Assembly (NCBI GenBank): GCA_041402005.1
Contig: JAWKTB010000006.1
Location: forward strand, 186,001 to 250,000
Direction of reading: 5' to 3'
DNA from: JAJRXR01 sp041402005
Lineage (GTDB): Bacteria > Planctomycetota > Phycisphaerae > Phycisphaerales > UBA1924
Length of the DNA stretch: 64,000 nt
The translations under genes and the position numbers were made by a program. Numbering within the stretch: the stretch's first letter is position 1; each line of letters begins with the position of its first letter. Below are positions 42,488 to 51,014 of this stretch, in pieces. The notes under the pieces are model-generated. The model was given only the letters and a program-made list of their open reading frames with translations, was not told the DNA's origin and made no database searches.

Positions 42488-43764
42488 CGAGCCCGGCCGG
42501 GCTTGGCTCTTCGGGTCCGCTTCACCGGCGATTGCAGAGACGCACGGACCCATTCGATCAGCTTCCGGTGCTCCGGTGCGACAGGCTTCATGTACCTGTC
42601 CGCCATGGCGGAACTTGCGGAGTGCCCGAGCCACTGCTTCATCGCAACGATCGAGCAGCCGCTTCGTGACCCGTACTCGGTCGCCCCAAGATGTCGCAGC
42701 GTGTAGAAGCCGCCGAGCGTGTCCTTTGTCTCGCCGATGCTCTCACGCAGCCGTTGCCACCACTGGAGCACGCCGTCCGACCGAGTGTGGACGACGGGTT
42801 TCCCGTTCTTCGTGACGAAGAGCAGCTCCCCATCAGGACGCGGTGTCTCTGCGAGGTAGTCCTCGATTGCCTTCCAGACTCCGGGCGGTGTCTCGCCGAA
42901 CCGTTCGATGCCGGTCTTCCGGCGTCGAAGGTCGTACCCCTTCTCGTCGATTTGTCCGACGCGAACGTTTGAGATGTCGCTCTGCCCGAACCCCAGCCCG
43001 ATGCCCATCCAGATCATCGCACGGCCACGGGCATCCGCGGCCTCGACCAGGGCCTTGAGTTGCTTGAGCGTCGGTAGCTCTCGCCGCTCGGCGGCCCGTC
43101 CTGGCGTCCTGTCAAGGGAGTCCCAGTTCCAGCCAAGAACCTGTTGACCGTACTCGGGTCGCCCGGAGCGGTCGATCAATCGCTTCACCGCCTGGATGCG
43201 TCCGTTGACGGAAGCCGCAGAGAAGCCCTTCCCTACGAGTTCGCGGTTGTACTCCTCAACGTCGCCCATTTCGAGGTCACTCACACGGAGCCGGGCGGAG
43301 GCTCCCCGCCCGTGCCGCTCGTTTATGAAGGCAAGGAAGTCCTTGATCTCCTTCCGGCGGTTGAGCATCGCACGCGGGGCGATGGTCCCCGCCGCCCTCG
43401 CCTGGTTCGGGTCACGCACGCGGCTCTCGTCGTACTTGAAGAGCCCCGACGCCACATGGACCAGCGAGCCCGGCTCGGCCTTGACCTCGGTCCGTACAGC
43501 CGCCTGCTCGGCCCGCTTTGTACGGGCGGCGACCTTGGCGGAGTGCCCCGGTCGGATGGATGCGGCGGTCTCCTGATCGTCCTGAAGCCATGCTGCGAGC
43601 CACGCCTCGTACGCCCGCACGGCCTCGCTCTTCGAGACCATCCCGAAGCGCTGCTTCTTGGGCGTGCCGGTCTCGGGGTCGCGGTAGCTGACGTGCCACC
43701 CGATGCCACGGGTGTCGGTGTGGCGGAGCTGTGGGATGCGTCGCTTTCGCCTTGACTCGGGCAC
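42484..43764 (-). CDS. int: Tyrosine recombinase (island integrase)
   Basis: A 426-residue protein starting from a GTG (MPESRRKRRIPQL). An N-terminal arm domain (WHVSYRDPETGTPKKQRF), a core-binding domain at about 125-215 and a catalytic domain at about 230-420 are seen. The catalytic domain has YTLRHLGATE (Arg357), WLGHS and the nucleophile Tyr391 in MADRYMKP. The usual first Arg block reads GLGFGQSDISNV, so the first catalytic Arg is not in its normal place. The gene points away from the tRNA-Gly border 134 bases from its start, the usual layout for an element integrated in a tRNA gene. Confidence 0.92.
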   Translation of the reverse strand: MPESRRKRRIPQLRHTDTRGIGWHVSYRDPETGTPKKQRFGMVSKSEAVRAYEAWLAAWLQDDQETAASIRPGHSAKVAARTKRAEQAAVRTEVKAEPGSLVHVASGLFKYDESRVRDPNQARAAGTIAPRAMLNRRKEIKDFLAFINERHGRGASARLRVSDLEMGDVEEYNRELVGKGFSAASVNGRIQAVKRLIDRSGRPEYGQQVLGWNWDSLDRTPGRAAERRELPTLKQLKALVEAADARGRAMIWMGIGLGFGQSDISNVRVGQIDEKGYDLRRRKTGIERFGETPPGVWKAIEDYLAETPRPDGELLFVTKNGKPVVHTRSDGVLQWWQRLRESIGETKDTLGGFYTLRHLGATEYGSRSGCSIVAMKQWLGHSASSAMADRYMKPVAPEHRKLIEWVRASLQSPVKRTRRAKPGRAR

Positions 43765-43897
43765 GCCGGTTGACCCTGTACACTCGTGTCGCGAAGGGCT
43801 CCCACAGCGGAAGCCGCCCGCATATTTGTAGTGCAGTTTCGGCGAGTTGTGTAGTGCAAATGCCGCTCTGGGGCCAAGAGAATGGCATTTTCAGGCC

Positions 43898-43939
43898 TTG
43901 CCAACGTGAATGTCGACGGTTCGAATCCGTTCACCCGCT
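43898..43939 (+). tRNA. 3' half of tRNA-Gly(GCC): right attachment site of the island (partial)
   Basis: From the anticodon loop TTGCCAA (43898-43904) the sequence matches a tRNA-Gly: stem CGTGA, variable loop ATGTC, T stem and loop GACGG-TTCGAAT-CCGTT, acceptor CACCCGC and discriminator T (43939). CCA is not encoded. The 5' partner strands (TCACG and GCGGGTG) are not found next to it, because the left side is island DNA. So this is the displaced original 3' end; the reconstituted tRNA should sit at the left end of the island. The crossover lies in or next to the anticodon loop. Confidence 0.85.
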
Positions 43940-43942
43940 TTG

Positions 43943-43966
43943 ACCCGCCCTCGCGGCGGGTTTTTC
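43943..43966 (+). terminator. Intrinsic terminator of the tRNA-Gly gene
   Basis: ACCCGCC pairs with GGCGGGT around a short loop, followed by TTTTC. It lies directly after the tRNA 3' end and is host DNA. Confidence 0.85.
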
Positions 43967-43973
43967 TTTGATC

Positions 43974-44360
43974 ATGCCCGCCGCCGCCCAGAGCACCACG
44001 CAAGCCGTCACGTCCCCGGGACGGTGGCTTTGTCTCGTCGTCGTGCTGGTCGGGGCCTTGACCGCCGCCGGGTGTGATGGACAGGACCCCGCGGTCAAGC
44101 GTGGGCGAGACACCTTCACCCGCGCCTGCGCCGCCTGCCACGGCACGGACGCCCAGGGCCTCGAGGGCCTCGGCGCCAACCTCCGCACCTCCGAGTTCGT
44201 CGGTCAGTCCACCGACGCCCAACTCATCGAGATGATCAAGGCCGGCAAGGACGCGACCGACACCCATCCCGCCATGCCCCCCAAGGGCGGCGTCGTCACC
44301 CTCACCGACGAGCGCCTTGCCGACGTCGTCGCCTACATCCGCTCACTACGTGACGGCTGA
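43974..44360 (+). CDS. Class I c-type cytochrome, lipoprotein
   Basis: The 128-residue protein has an N-terminal hydrophobic segment ending in a lipobox (LTAAGC). Heme attachment follows at CAACHG with Met as distal ligand in AMPPKGG, and the end is ADVVAYIRSL, typical of small monoheme cytochromes c. It would be anchored on the outer face of the membrane and pass electrons in respiration. It is the first host gene right of the island, its start lying 8 bases beyond the tRNA terminator. The ATG at 43974 is used; a TTG six bases earlier is less likely. Confidence 0.88.
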   Translation: MPAAAQSTTQAVTSPGRWLCLVVVLVGALTAAGCDGQDPAVKRGRDTFTRACAACHGTDAQGLEGLGANLRTSEFVGQSTDAQLIEMIKAGKDATDTHPAMPPKGGVVTLTDERLADVVAYIRSLRDG

Positions 44361-44365
44361 GCTCT

Positions 44366-44393
44366 TGGTGGGACAGGCGTCCCGCCTGTCTCC

Positions 44394-44396
<3 letters not shown>
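44366..44396. repeat. TCC-loop palindrome between convergent genes
   Basis: GACAGGCG pairs perfectly with CGCCTGTC around TCC (44372-44390), in the context GGTGG...TCTCC. The same layout recurs inside ileS and near ispG. Here it lies between two convergent genes and may act as a two-way terminator. Confidence 0.6.
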
Positions 44397-45839
<1,443 letters not shown>

Positions 45840-45856
45840 GTCCCGCTCCCAGCCGA

Positions 45857-46717
45857 CTACGCGGCCTCCTGCACCCGGTACGGGCACCGGATCCGCAACA
45901 GCGCCCCGGGACGCGACGGATCGAGCACCATCTCCCGGTCCAAGAGCTCCACCGACCCGCCCGCCTCGTGCACGAGCTGGCGCGCCACCGACAGCCCGAC
46001 CCCGCCCCCCTCGGCCTTGATCGAGAACCCGTGCTTGAACGCCCACTCCCGGTCCGCCCCCGCCGGCAGCCCGTGCCCGTCGTCGCTCACCTCGATCTGC
46101 ACCCAGCGCATGCCCATGTCCTCGACGAGCGCCGCGCGCACGACGATCTGCCCGCCCCGTGCCTCACGCTCCGCCACGGTGCACCGCGCGATCGACTCGA
46201 CACCGTTCATCAGCGCGTTCAGCACGACCGAGTACAAGGGCCCGGCGTTGGTCAGCCCCGCCTCGCGCTCGATCTCGACCGAGATCCGGGCGCCGTACTC
46301 CGCCGCCGTCGGCGCCACCACGTCCACCGCGTGGTCGATCGCCTCGCCCAGCGACACCGCGACGCCCTGGCCGAGTAGTGGCGAGCCGATCGGGATCGTC
46401 CGCGACTTCATCGCCGCCCCGACGATCCCGCTCATCCTTTCGAGCGTCCCCTGGACCGCCTGGATCTGTGCCCGGGCCGCCTCGATCTGGTCCGAGGCGG
46501 CGTTCGTCTCGCCGCCCGTCGCCGGGCTCAACGCGTTGCACGCGATCCCCAGCTCGCGCTTCGACCCATCGAGCATCCGCCCGAGCTCGTGGACGAGCAG
46601 AGAGAGATGGTCAGCCGCCTCGGTCGAGGCGCCCGGGTCCGCGGGGGGACGCCGGGTGGCGCCACTCTTCGACCCTTCGTTCGTCGGCCCGTTGCGGGGG
46701 TTGGTGTGCTCGTTCAT
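45857..46717 (-). CDS. Cytoplasmic histidine kinase-like ATPase, partner of the NtrC-type regulator
   Basis: The 286-residue protein has an N-terminal helical part with a possible H-box (HLSLLVHELGRML). The GHKL ATPase domain has an N box LNALMNGVESI, a G1 box VSDDGHGL and a G2 box GGGVGLSVARQLV. No membrane helix or sensor domain is present, so the input would be cytoplasmic or via a partner. The ATG at 46717 starts a disordered 45-residue leader. It lies directly upstream of the regulator gene, and the pair forms one operon. The phospho-acceptor change in the regulator makes classical phosphotransfer doubtful. Confidence 0.82.
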   Translation of the reverse strand: MNEHTNPRNGPTNEGSKSGATRRPPADPGASTEAADHLSLLVHELGRMLDGSKRELGIACNALSPATGGETNAASDQIEAARAQIQAVQGTLERMSGIVGAAMKSRTIPIGSPLLGQGVAVSLGEAIDHAVDVVAPTAAEYGARISVEIEREAGLTNAGPLYSVVLNALMNGVESIARCTVAEREARGGQIVVRAALVEDMGMRWVQIEVSDDGHGLPAGADREWAFKHGFSIKAEGGGVGLSVARQLVHEAGGSVELLDREMVLDPSRPGALLRIRCPYRVQEAA

Positions 46718-46803
46718 CGCCCGGACGATCGGCGCGGGTGGGGGGGCGATCCAGCCGCGTGTCGCGTTCGGGCGACACTCGCCCAAGTTCCGAGTGTTGC
46801 GTG

Positions 46804-46821
46804 CAGGCAACACCGCCTGTA
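46804..46821. repeat. Short palindrome between ileS and the kinase gene
   Basis: CAGGC pairs with GCCTG around AACACC, in the context of an intergenic gap. It is a weaker relative of the other dispersed palindromes. Confidence 0.35.
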
Positions 46822-46880
46822 GGGGCGCCCGAGTCCGGGCGATTCTCGGACCCCGTGGGCAGGCGTTTCGCCCGCCTCGC

Positions 46881-49868
46881 TCACGCTACCCCGACCGCCT
46901 CCGCGTCCCGGTCGGAGAGCATCCCGCCGTCCGAGCGCTCACGCACGTCCGCCGTCCGCTTCCAACTCCGCTCGCAGCGTTTGTAGTCGCGGTCACGCTG
47001 GAGATCGAGCACTCGCACCTCGCTCGCCCCCGCGTCCAACTCGACCGCACTCACGCCGCAAAGGTCGGCGAGGTCGCCCGCGTCAAAGCGCGCGAGCGTG
47101 CCGTCCTTGTCGGGCAGGACCAGCCCGGCGTCGAGCGGGTTTTCCAAGCCCATCCCGCCCTCGCCCTCGGGTTTCTTGGCCTTCTCGAACGAGACCATCG
47201 CCGCGTCACGCGCCCGCAGTATCTTGGGCCACCCCTCATCCGCCTTGACGCCCAGTGTCGTGACGAACTCGAGCAGATGCACGCACGAGTCCGTGTCCTT
47301 CTGATCCACGCCATGCAGCGCCCTGTACGCCTCGTCCGCCGTGTGGCACATCACCGGCGCCAGCAGACGACACAGCCCGTCCGCCAACGCGAACAGCGTC
47401 GCCTGCGTGCGCCGACGACGAGGCGAGTCCGCCTTGTCGCAGTACAGCCGGTCCTTGACCGCCGCCAGGTAGGTCGCACTGAGCGTCTCGTTGCAGAAGT
47501 CGTAGAGCGCATTGTGCGCGCCGCGGAAGTTGTACTGCTCGTACGCCTCGACGACCCGCGTCGCCAGCTTGTCGAACTCTGCCAGCGCCCACGCGTCGAT
47601 GGAGGTGGGGGGGGCGTCCGCGACGTCCGCGCCGCCCTTGTAGTCGCCCAGGTTCGAGAGCATGAACCGGAGCGTGTTGCGCACCTTCCGGTAGCTCTCC
47701 CCCGCCAGCTTGAAGAACTCGTCGTCCACCTTGACGTCGTTGTCGTACGCCAGCGAGCAGACCCACCAGCGGAGCACGTCGGCGCCGTAGTGCTCGAACA
47801 GGCTCTCGATCGTGTGCCCCGCGCTCTTCGAGAGCTTCTTCCCGTCCTTGTCCACCATGAACCCGTGCGTCAGCAGCGTCTCGTACGGCGGCCTGCCCAT
47901 CACCCCCAGCGACGGCAGCATCGAAAGCTGGAACCACCCGCGGTGCTGGTCCGATCCCTCCAGGTACAGCTCGACCGGGAACCCCGCGTCCCCCATCCGC
48001 TCGCGCATGACGGCGTTCCAGCTCGACCCCGACTCGAACCAGACATCCAGGATGTCCACGCCCTTGCGGAGCGAGCCCACATCCAGCCCCGCCGGCGCCT
48101 CCGGATCGCCCGCCGGGTCGTAGTGCGCCAGCAGCTCCGCCGCCGACGCCAGGAACCAGACGTCCGAACCCTTCTCGCGGAACAGCTTCGCGATTGCCTT
48201 GGCCGATGCCGCCGTCATGAACGACGATCCGTCGGGCGATGAAAAACTCGGGATCGGCAGCCCCCACGCCCGCTGGCGGCTGATGCACCAGTCCGGGCGG
48301 CTCTCGAGCATGCCGCGCATCCGGTTCCGCCCCCATGCCGGCACGAACCCCAGCTTCGACTCGTCGCCCGTGAAGTCCAGCGCCATCTCGCGCAGCGTCT
48401 TCCCGTCCACGCTCCCGCCCTTGGCCGGCGTGTCCACCCCGACGAACCACTGCTCCGTGCACCGGAAGATCACCGGCGTCTTGCTCCGCCAGTCGTGCGG
48501 GTACGAGTGCGTGAACTTGTGCCCAGAAAACAAATGCCCGGACTCTTCCAGCTTCTTGGCGATCAGGGCGTTGGCGTCCCAGATCGACATGCCGCCCAGC
48601 CACTCCGGCGCGCTCGCGTCGTACGTCCCGTCCGCCAGCACCGGGCAGTAGATCGGCAGGCCCACGCGCATGCCGGTCTGGTAGTCCTCGCTGCCGTGCC
48701 CGGGCGCCGTATGCACCAGCCCCGTGCCGTCCTCGAGGGTCACGTAATCCGCGCTCACGACCGAGTAGCACTTCGACGTGTCCGCGCTCGGCTCGCCGAC
48801 CGGCCTCGGCGCCTCGTCGATGAACGGGTGCTTGTACGCCAGCCCGACGAGCCGGTCCCCCGTCGTCGTCGCGAGAACCTCGACCTCCTCGCTCTTGGCC
48901 GCTTTGGTCACGCGCTCGACCGCGTCCTTCGCCATGACGGTCACGTTGCCGTCCACCCGCACGAGCGCGTATTCGAACCGCTCATGCACCGCCACCGCCA
49001 GGTTCGCTGGCAGCGTCCACGGCGTCGTCGTCCAGATCATGAAACTCGGCGTCTGCCCGGGCCTCTCTCCCCTTCCTCCCGGTGGTACGGGCGTCCCGCC
49101 CGTCTCTCCCCTCCTGATCTCCCCCAACCCAAACGCCTCATACACCTTCGCCGCGTCCGCCGCCTCGAAGTCCACGTACACGGACAGGTCCTCCCGGTCC
49201 ATGTACTCCAGTTCCGCGTCCGCCAGCGCCGTCTCGTTCGCCACCGACCAATGCACCGGCTTGAGCGCCCGGTACACCAGCCCGCGCTCGAGCAACCCGG
49301 CCAGCACCTCGATCACCGCCCCCTCGTACGCGCGCGCCATCGTCAGATACGGATCGCCGTAGTCCGCCAGCGTCAGCAGCCGCTCCATCTGCCCCGCCTG
49401 CAGCTTCACGAACTTGCCCGCGTACTTCTTGCACGCCTTGCGCACCTCCATCCGATGCGCGTCGTCGTCCAGGTGCTCGAGCTTCTTGATCTCCCCCGAC
49501 TCGACCAGCTCCGTCATCACCTTGTGCTCGATCGGCAGGCCGTGACAGTCCCACCCCGGGACGAACGGCGTGTCGTACCCCATCATCTGACGCGTCCGCA
49601 CCACGAAGTCCTTCAGGCACTTGTTCATCAGGTGCCCGAGGTGGATCGAGCCGTTCGCGTACGGCGGCCCGTCGTGGAACACGAACTGGCCCTTCGGCTT
49701 GGACTGCGCGCGCAACGCCGCGTACAACCCTTCGCCCCCGACCTTCGACCAGCGCTTCAGGCTGGCGGGCTCGTTCTGGACCAGGTTCGCCTTCATGGGG
49801 AACGTGGTCTGGGGCAGGTTCAGCGTCTTGCGGTAGTCCCGCTTCGTCTCAGATGTGGACTCGGACAT
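46881..49868 (-). CDS. ileS: Isoleucyl-tRNA synthetase
   Basis: The 995-residue class I synthetase has the HIGH-type motif in PPYANGSIHLGHLMNK, the editing-domain entry WTTTPWTLPANLAVA and the KMSKS-type motif KKLSKSAG. It has the usual DFVVRTRQMMG and GWDCHGLPIEHK blocks. A short in-frame insert (GETGGTPVPPGG region) lies just before WTTTPW and coincides with a palindromic repeat. The C-terminal zinc finger is degenerate: RCERSW ... MLSDRD keeps one of four Cys. The ATG at 49868 is chosen because homology starts there; the frame is open further upstream. It charges tRNA-Ile and edits Val. Confidence 0.95.
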   Translation of the reverse strand: MSESTSETKRDYRKTLNLPQTTFPMKANLVQNEPASLKRWSKVGGEGLYAALRAQSKPKGQFVFHDGPPYANGSIHLGHLMNKCLKDFVVRTRQMMGYDTPFVPGWDCHGLPIEHKVMTELVESGEIKKLEHLDDDAHRMEVRKACKKYAGKFVKLQAGQMERLLTLADYGDPYLTMARAYEGAVIEVLAGLLERGLVYRALKPVHWSVANETALADAELEYMDREDLSVYVDFEAADAAKVYEAFGLGEIRRGETGGTPVPPGGRGERPGQTPSFMIWTTTPWTLPANLAVAVHERFEYALVRVDGNVTVMAKDAVERVTKAAKSEEVEVLATTTGDRLVGLAYKHPFIDEAPRPVGEPSADTSKCYSVVSADYVTLEDGTGLVHTAPGHGSEDYQTGMRVGLPIYCPVLADGTYDASAPEWLGGMSIWDANALIAKKLEESGHLFSGHKFTHSYPHDWRSKTPVIFRCTEQWFVGVDTPAKGGSVDGKTLREMALDFTGDESKLGFVPAWGRNRMRGMLESRPDWCISRQRAWGLPIPSFSSPDGSSFMTAASAKAIAKLFREKGSDVWFLASAAELLAHYDPAGDPEAPAGLDVGSLRKGVDILDVWFESGSSWNAVMRERMGDAGFPVELYLEGSDQHRGWFQLSMLPSLGVMGRPPYETLLTHGFMVDKDGKKLSKSAGHTIESLFEHYGADVLRWWVCSLAYDNDVKVDDEFFKLAGESYRKVRNTLRFMLSNLGDYKGGADVADAPPTSIDAWALAEFDKLATRVVEAYEQYNFRGAHNALYDFCNETLSATYLAAVKDRLYCDKADSPRRRRTQATLFALADGLCRLLAPVMCHTADEAYRALHGVDQKDTDSCVHLLEFVTTLGVKADEGWPKILRARDAAMVSFEKAKKPEGEGGMGLENPLDAGLVLPDKDGTLARFDAGDLADLCGVSAVELDAGASEVRVLDLQRDRDYKRCERSWKRTADVRERSDGGMLSDRDAEAVGVA
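49081..49111. repeat. TCC-loop palindrome inserted in frame in ileS
   Basis: ACGGGCG pairs perfectly with CGCCCGT around TCC (49087-49103) in the context GGTGG...TCTCTCC, the same plan as the element at 44366-44396. It encodes part of the Gly/Pro-rich insert in IleRS. Confidence 0.65.
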
Positions 49869-50256
49869 GCTCGGGCGCCTCCGCCCACGCAGCGTCTGCC
49901 GCGGGGGTCTGGATCGTATCGGTCTGTGTTCGGAATCTCGCGCCGGGCGGAGATGGCTCGGGCCCCGGAGAGAGGGCGAGGGCGCGACCCCGCCCGCCCC
50001 GTCAGCGGGGCCTGCTAATTCGGCGGCCCTGAGGCCCCCCAAGCTCGTCGTGCCCTTGCGTCATCAAGAAAAGCCTATCCACACCCCCCTCATCGACCAT
50101 CCCCACCCACGAAAAAACCCAGGGACACCCCGCCCTGGGCTTGTCAGTCTCAGTTGCGGCCGGTAACGGAACCCGTGGCCCTCGAGAAGCCTGAACTCGT
50201 GAACGGCGTCTTTCAACGCCGTGGGACGCCCCCGGCCGCATGAGTCCGGCGAAAGC
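49869..50256. other. Intergenic region between ileS and the leftward hypothetical gene
   Basis: About 390 bases. It contains a leftward intrinsic terminator (50112-50140) and a perfect hairpin ACGGCGT/ACGCCGT (50203-50222), both serving the leftward gene at 50257. The ileS promoter should lie in 49870-50100; no clear boxes are seen. Confidence 0.5.
50112..50140 (-). terminator. Intrinsic terminator on the minus strand
   Basis: CCCAGGG (50118-50124) pairs with CCCTGGG (50133-50139) and is followed on the minus strand by six U. It ends the transcript of the gene at 50257-50802 before ileS. Confidence 0.8.
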
Positions 50257-50802
50257 TTACGTCCGCTCGAAGATCGACTGCGTCCGCACCACGATCCCGC
50301 CCCGACTGAGCAGGTGGTAGCACTGGGCATGAACCTCGCGGCTGAACCGCTGCACGTCCACGATCGACAGGCTGTGCCCCCCCTCGTCCTCCCACTCGAA
50401 CGCCAGGGCGTCCATCTCCACCGCGTGCTGGCGCATCTCGTCCAGCGTCGCCAGGTAGATGTTCTCCGACAGCTGCTCGGTCTGGACGTTCGTCATGTAG
50501 TTGATGCCAAGGGCCTTGAAGCACTTCTCGTACTCGTGCTCCCCGGCCGCGAAGAACGCCTCCACCCGCTCTACCTCGGGCAGGCCCTCCTCCCGCTCGG
50601 TCACCAGCTCGCACACGCACGACCCCCCCCGCTCGAACCGGAGCACGTGCCCCGCCGGCATCAGCCACGCCTCGAACTCGTAGTCCGCGTGACGCAGCGA
50701 TCGTCGGTCCTTCAGCGTGAACAACTCGGGGTGCAGCGCCCTCTGGTACAGTGCCACCTGGTACGTTTGGAGAGCGTTCGGGTTGGCGGGAATGTGCGTC
50801 AT
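50257..50802 (-). CDS. Conserved hypothetical cytoplasmic protein
   Basis: A 181-residue acidic protein starting MTHIPANPNALQTYQVALYQ. It is mixed alpha/beta, with HADYEFEAWLMPAGHVLRFE and ENIYLATLDEMRQHA; it has no signal, membrane helix or recognised motif. AAAGGGAAG lies just before the ATG and an intrinsic terminator after it, so it is a single-gene unit. I do not recognise the family; the look is of a planctomycete-restricted protein. Confidence 0.65.
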   Translation of the reverse strand: MTHIPANPNALQTYQVALYQRALHPELFTLKDRRSLRHADYEFEAWLMPAGHVLRFERGGSCVCELVTEREEGLPEVERVEAFFAAGEHEYEKCFKALGINYMTNVQTEQLSENIYLATLDEMRQHAVEMDALAFEWEDEGGHSLSIVDVQRFSREVHAQCYHLLSRGGIVVRTQSIFERT

Positions 50803-51014
50803 TGCTTCCCTTTCCCGGCGACCTGCGCCGTATGTCATGCGACTGCCGCGATCACGTGAACTCGACACAAGCCCGGGCCAGGCCCGAACTTTCACGCTTC
50901 TTTCACGGCTGAACCCTGGTCTGTTGTCCCCCGCGAACACAGGGTTTTGGGACGGAGGGCACAACATATGCGAGACCCGACGTCAAAATCTACAATCTCT
51001 TGCATGTTTCCGAC

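Larger units (their letters stand above)
1..43939. mobile_element. Integrated mobile island at tRNA-Gly(GCC), right part
   Basis: The stretch carries a tyrosine integrase next to a tRNA-derived border, a MobF relaxase, a coupling protein, ParA, ArdC and several defence systems, which together define an integrative mobilizable or conjugative element. The right border is the tRNA-Gly 3' half at 43898-43939. The left border, with the reconstituted tRNA, lies beyond the window start. No VirB4-like ATPase or pilus genes are visible, so self-transfer cannot be claimed. Genes right of the border are housekeeping genes. The exact left end is unknown. Confidence 0.85.

Noticed and set aside
43881..43939. 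A complete tRNA gene, read first as tRNA-Leu with a long variable arm
   Set aside because: The discriminator T and acceptor CACCCGC fit tRNA-Gly, the loop reads TTGCCAA, and the 5' strands needed to pair with the stems are absent, so only a 3' half is supported.
49869..50042. N-terminal extension of ileS up to 50042
   Set aside because: IleRS homology begins with the MSESTSETKRDYRKTL segment; upstream residues are Pro/Arg/Gly-rich and unlike any IleRS.
50140..50256. A structured non-coding RNA (SRP or 6S type) between ileS and the hypothetical gene
   Set aside because: The hairpins there are explained by a leftward 3' end with an intrinsic terminator, and no SRP tetraloop core or 6S bubble could be traced.
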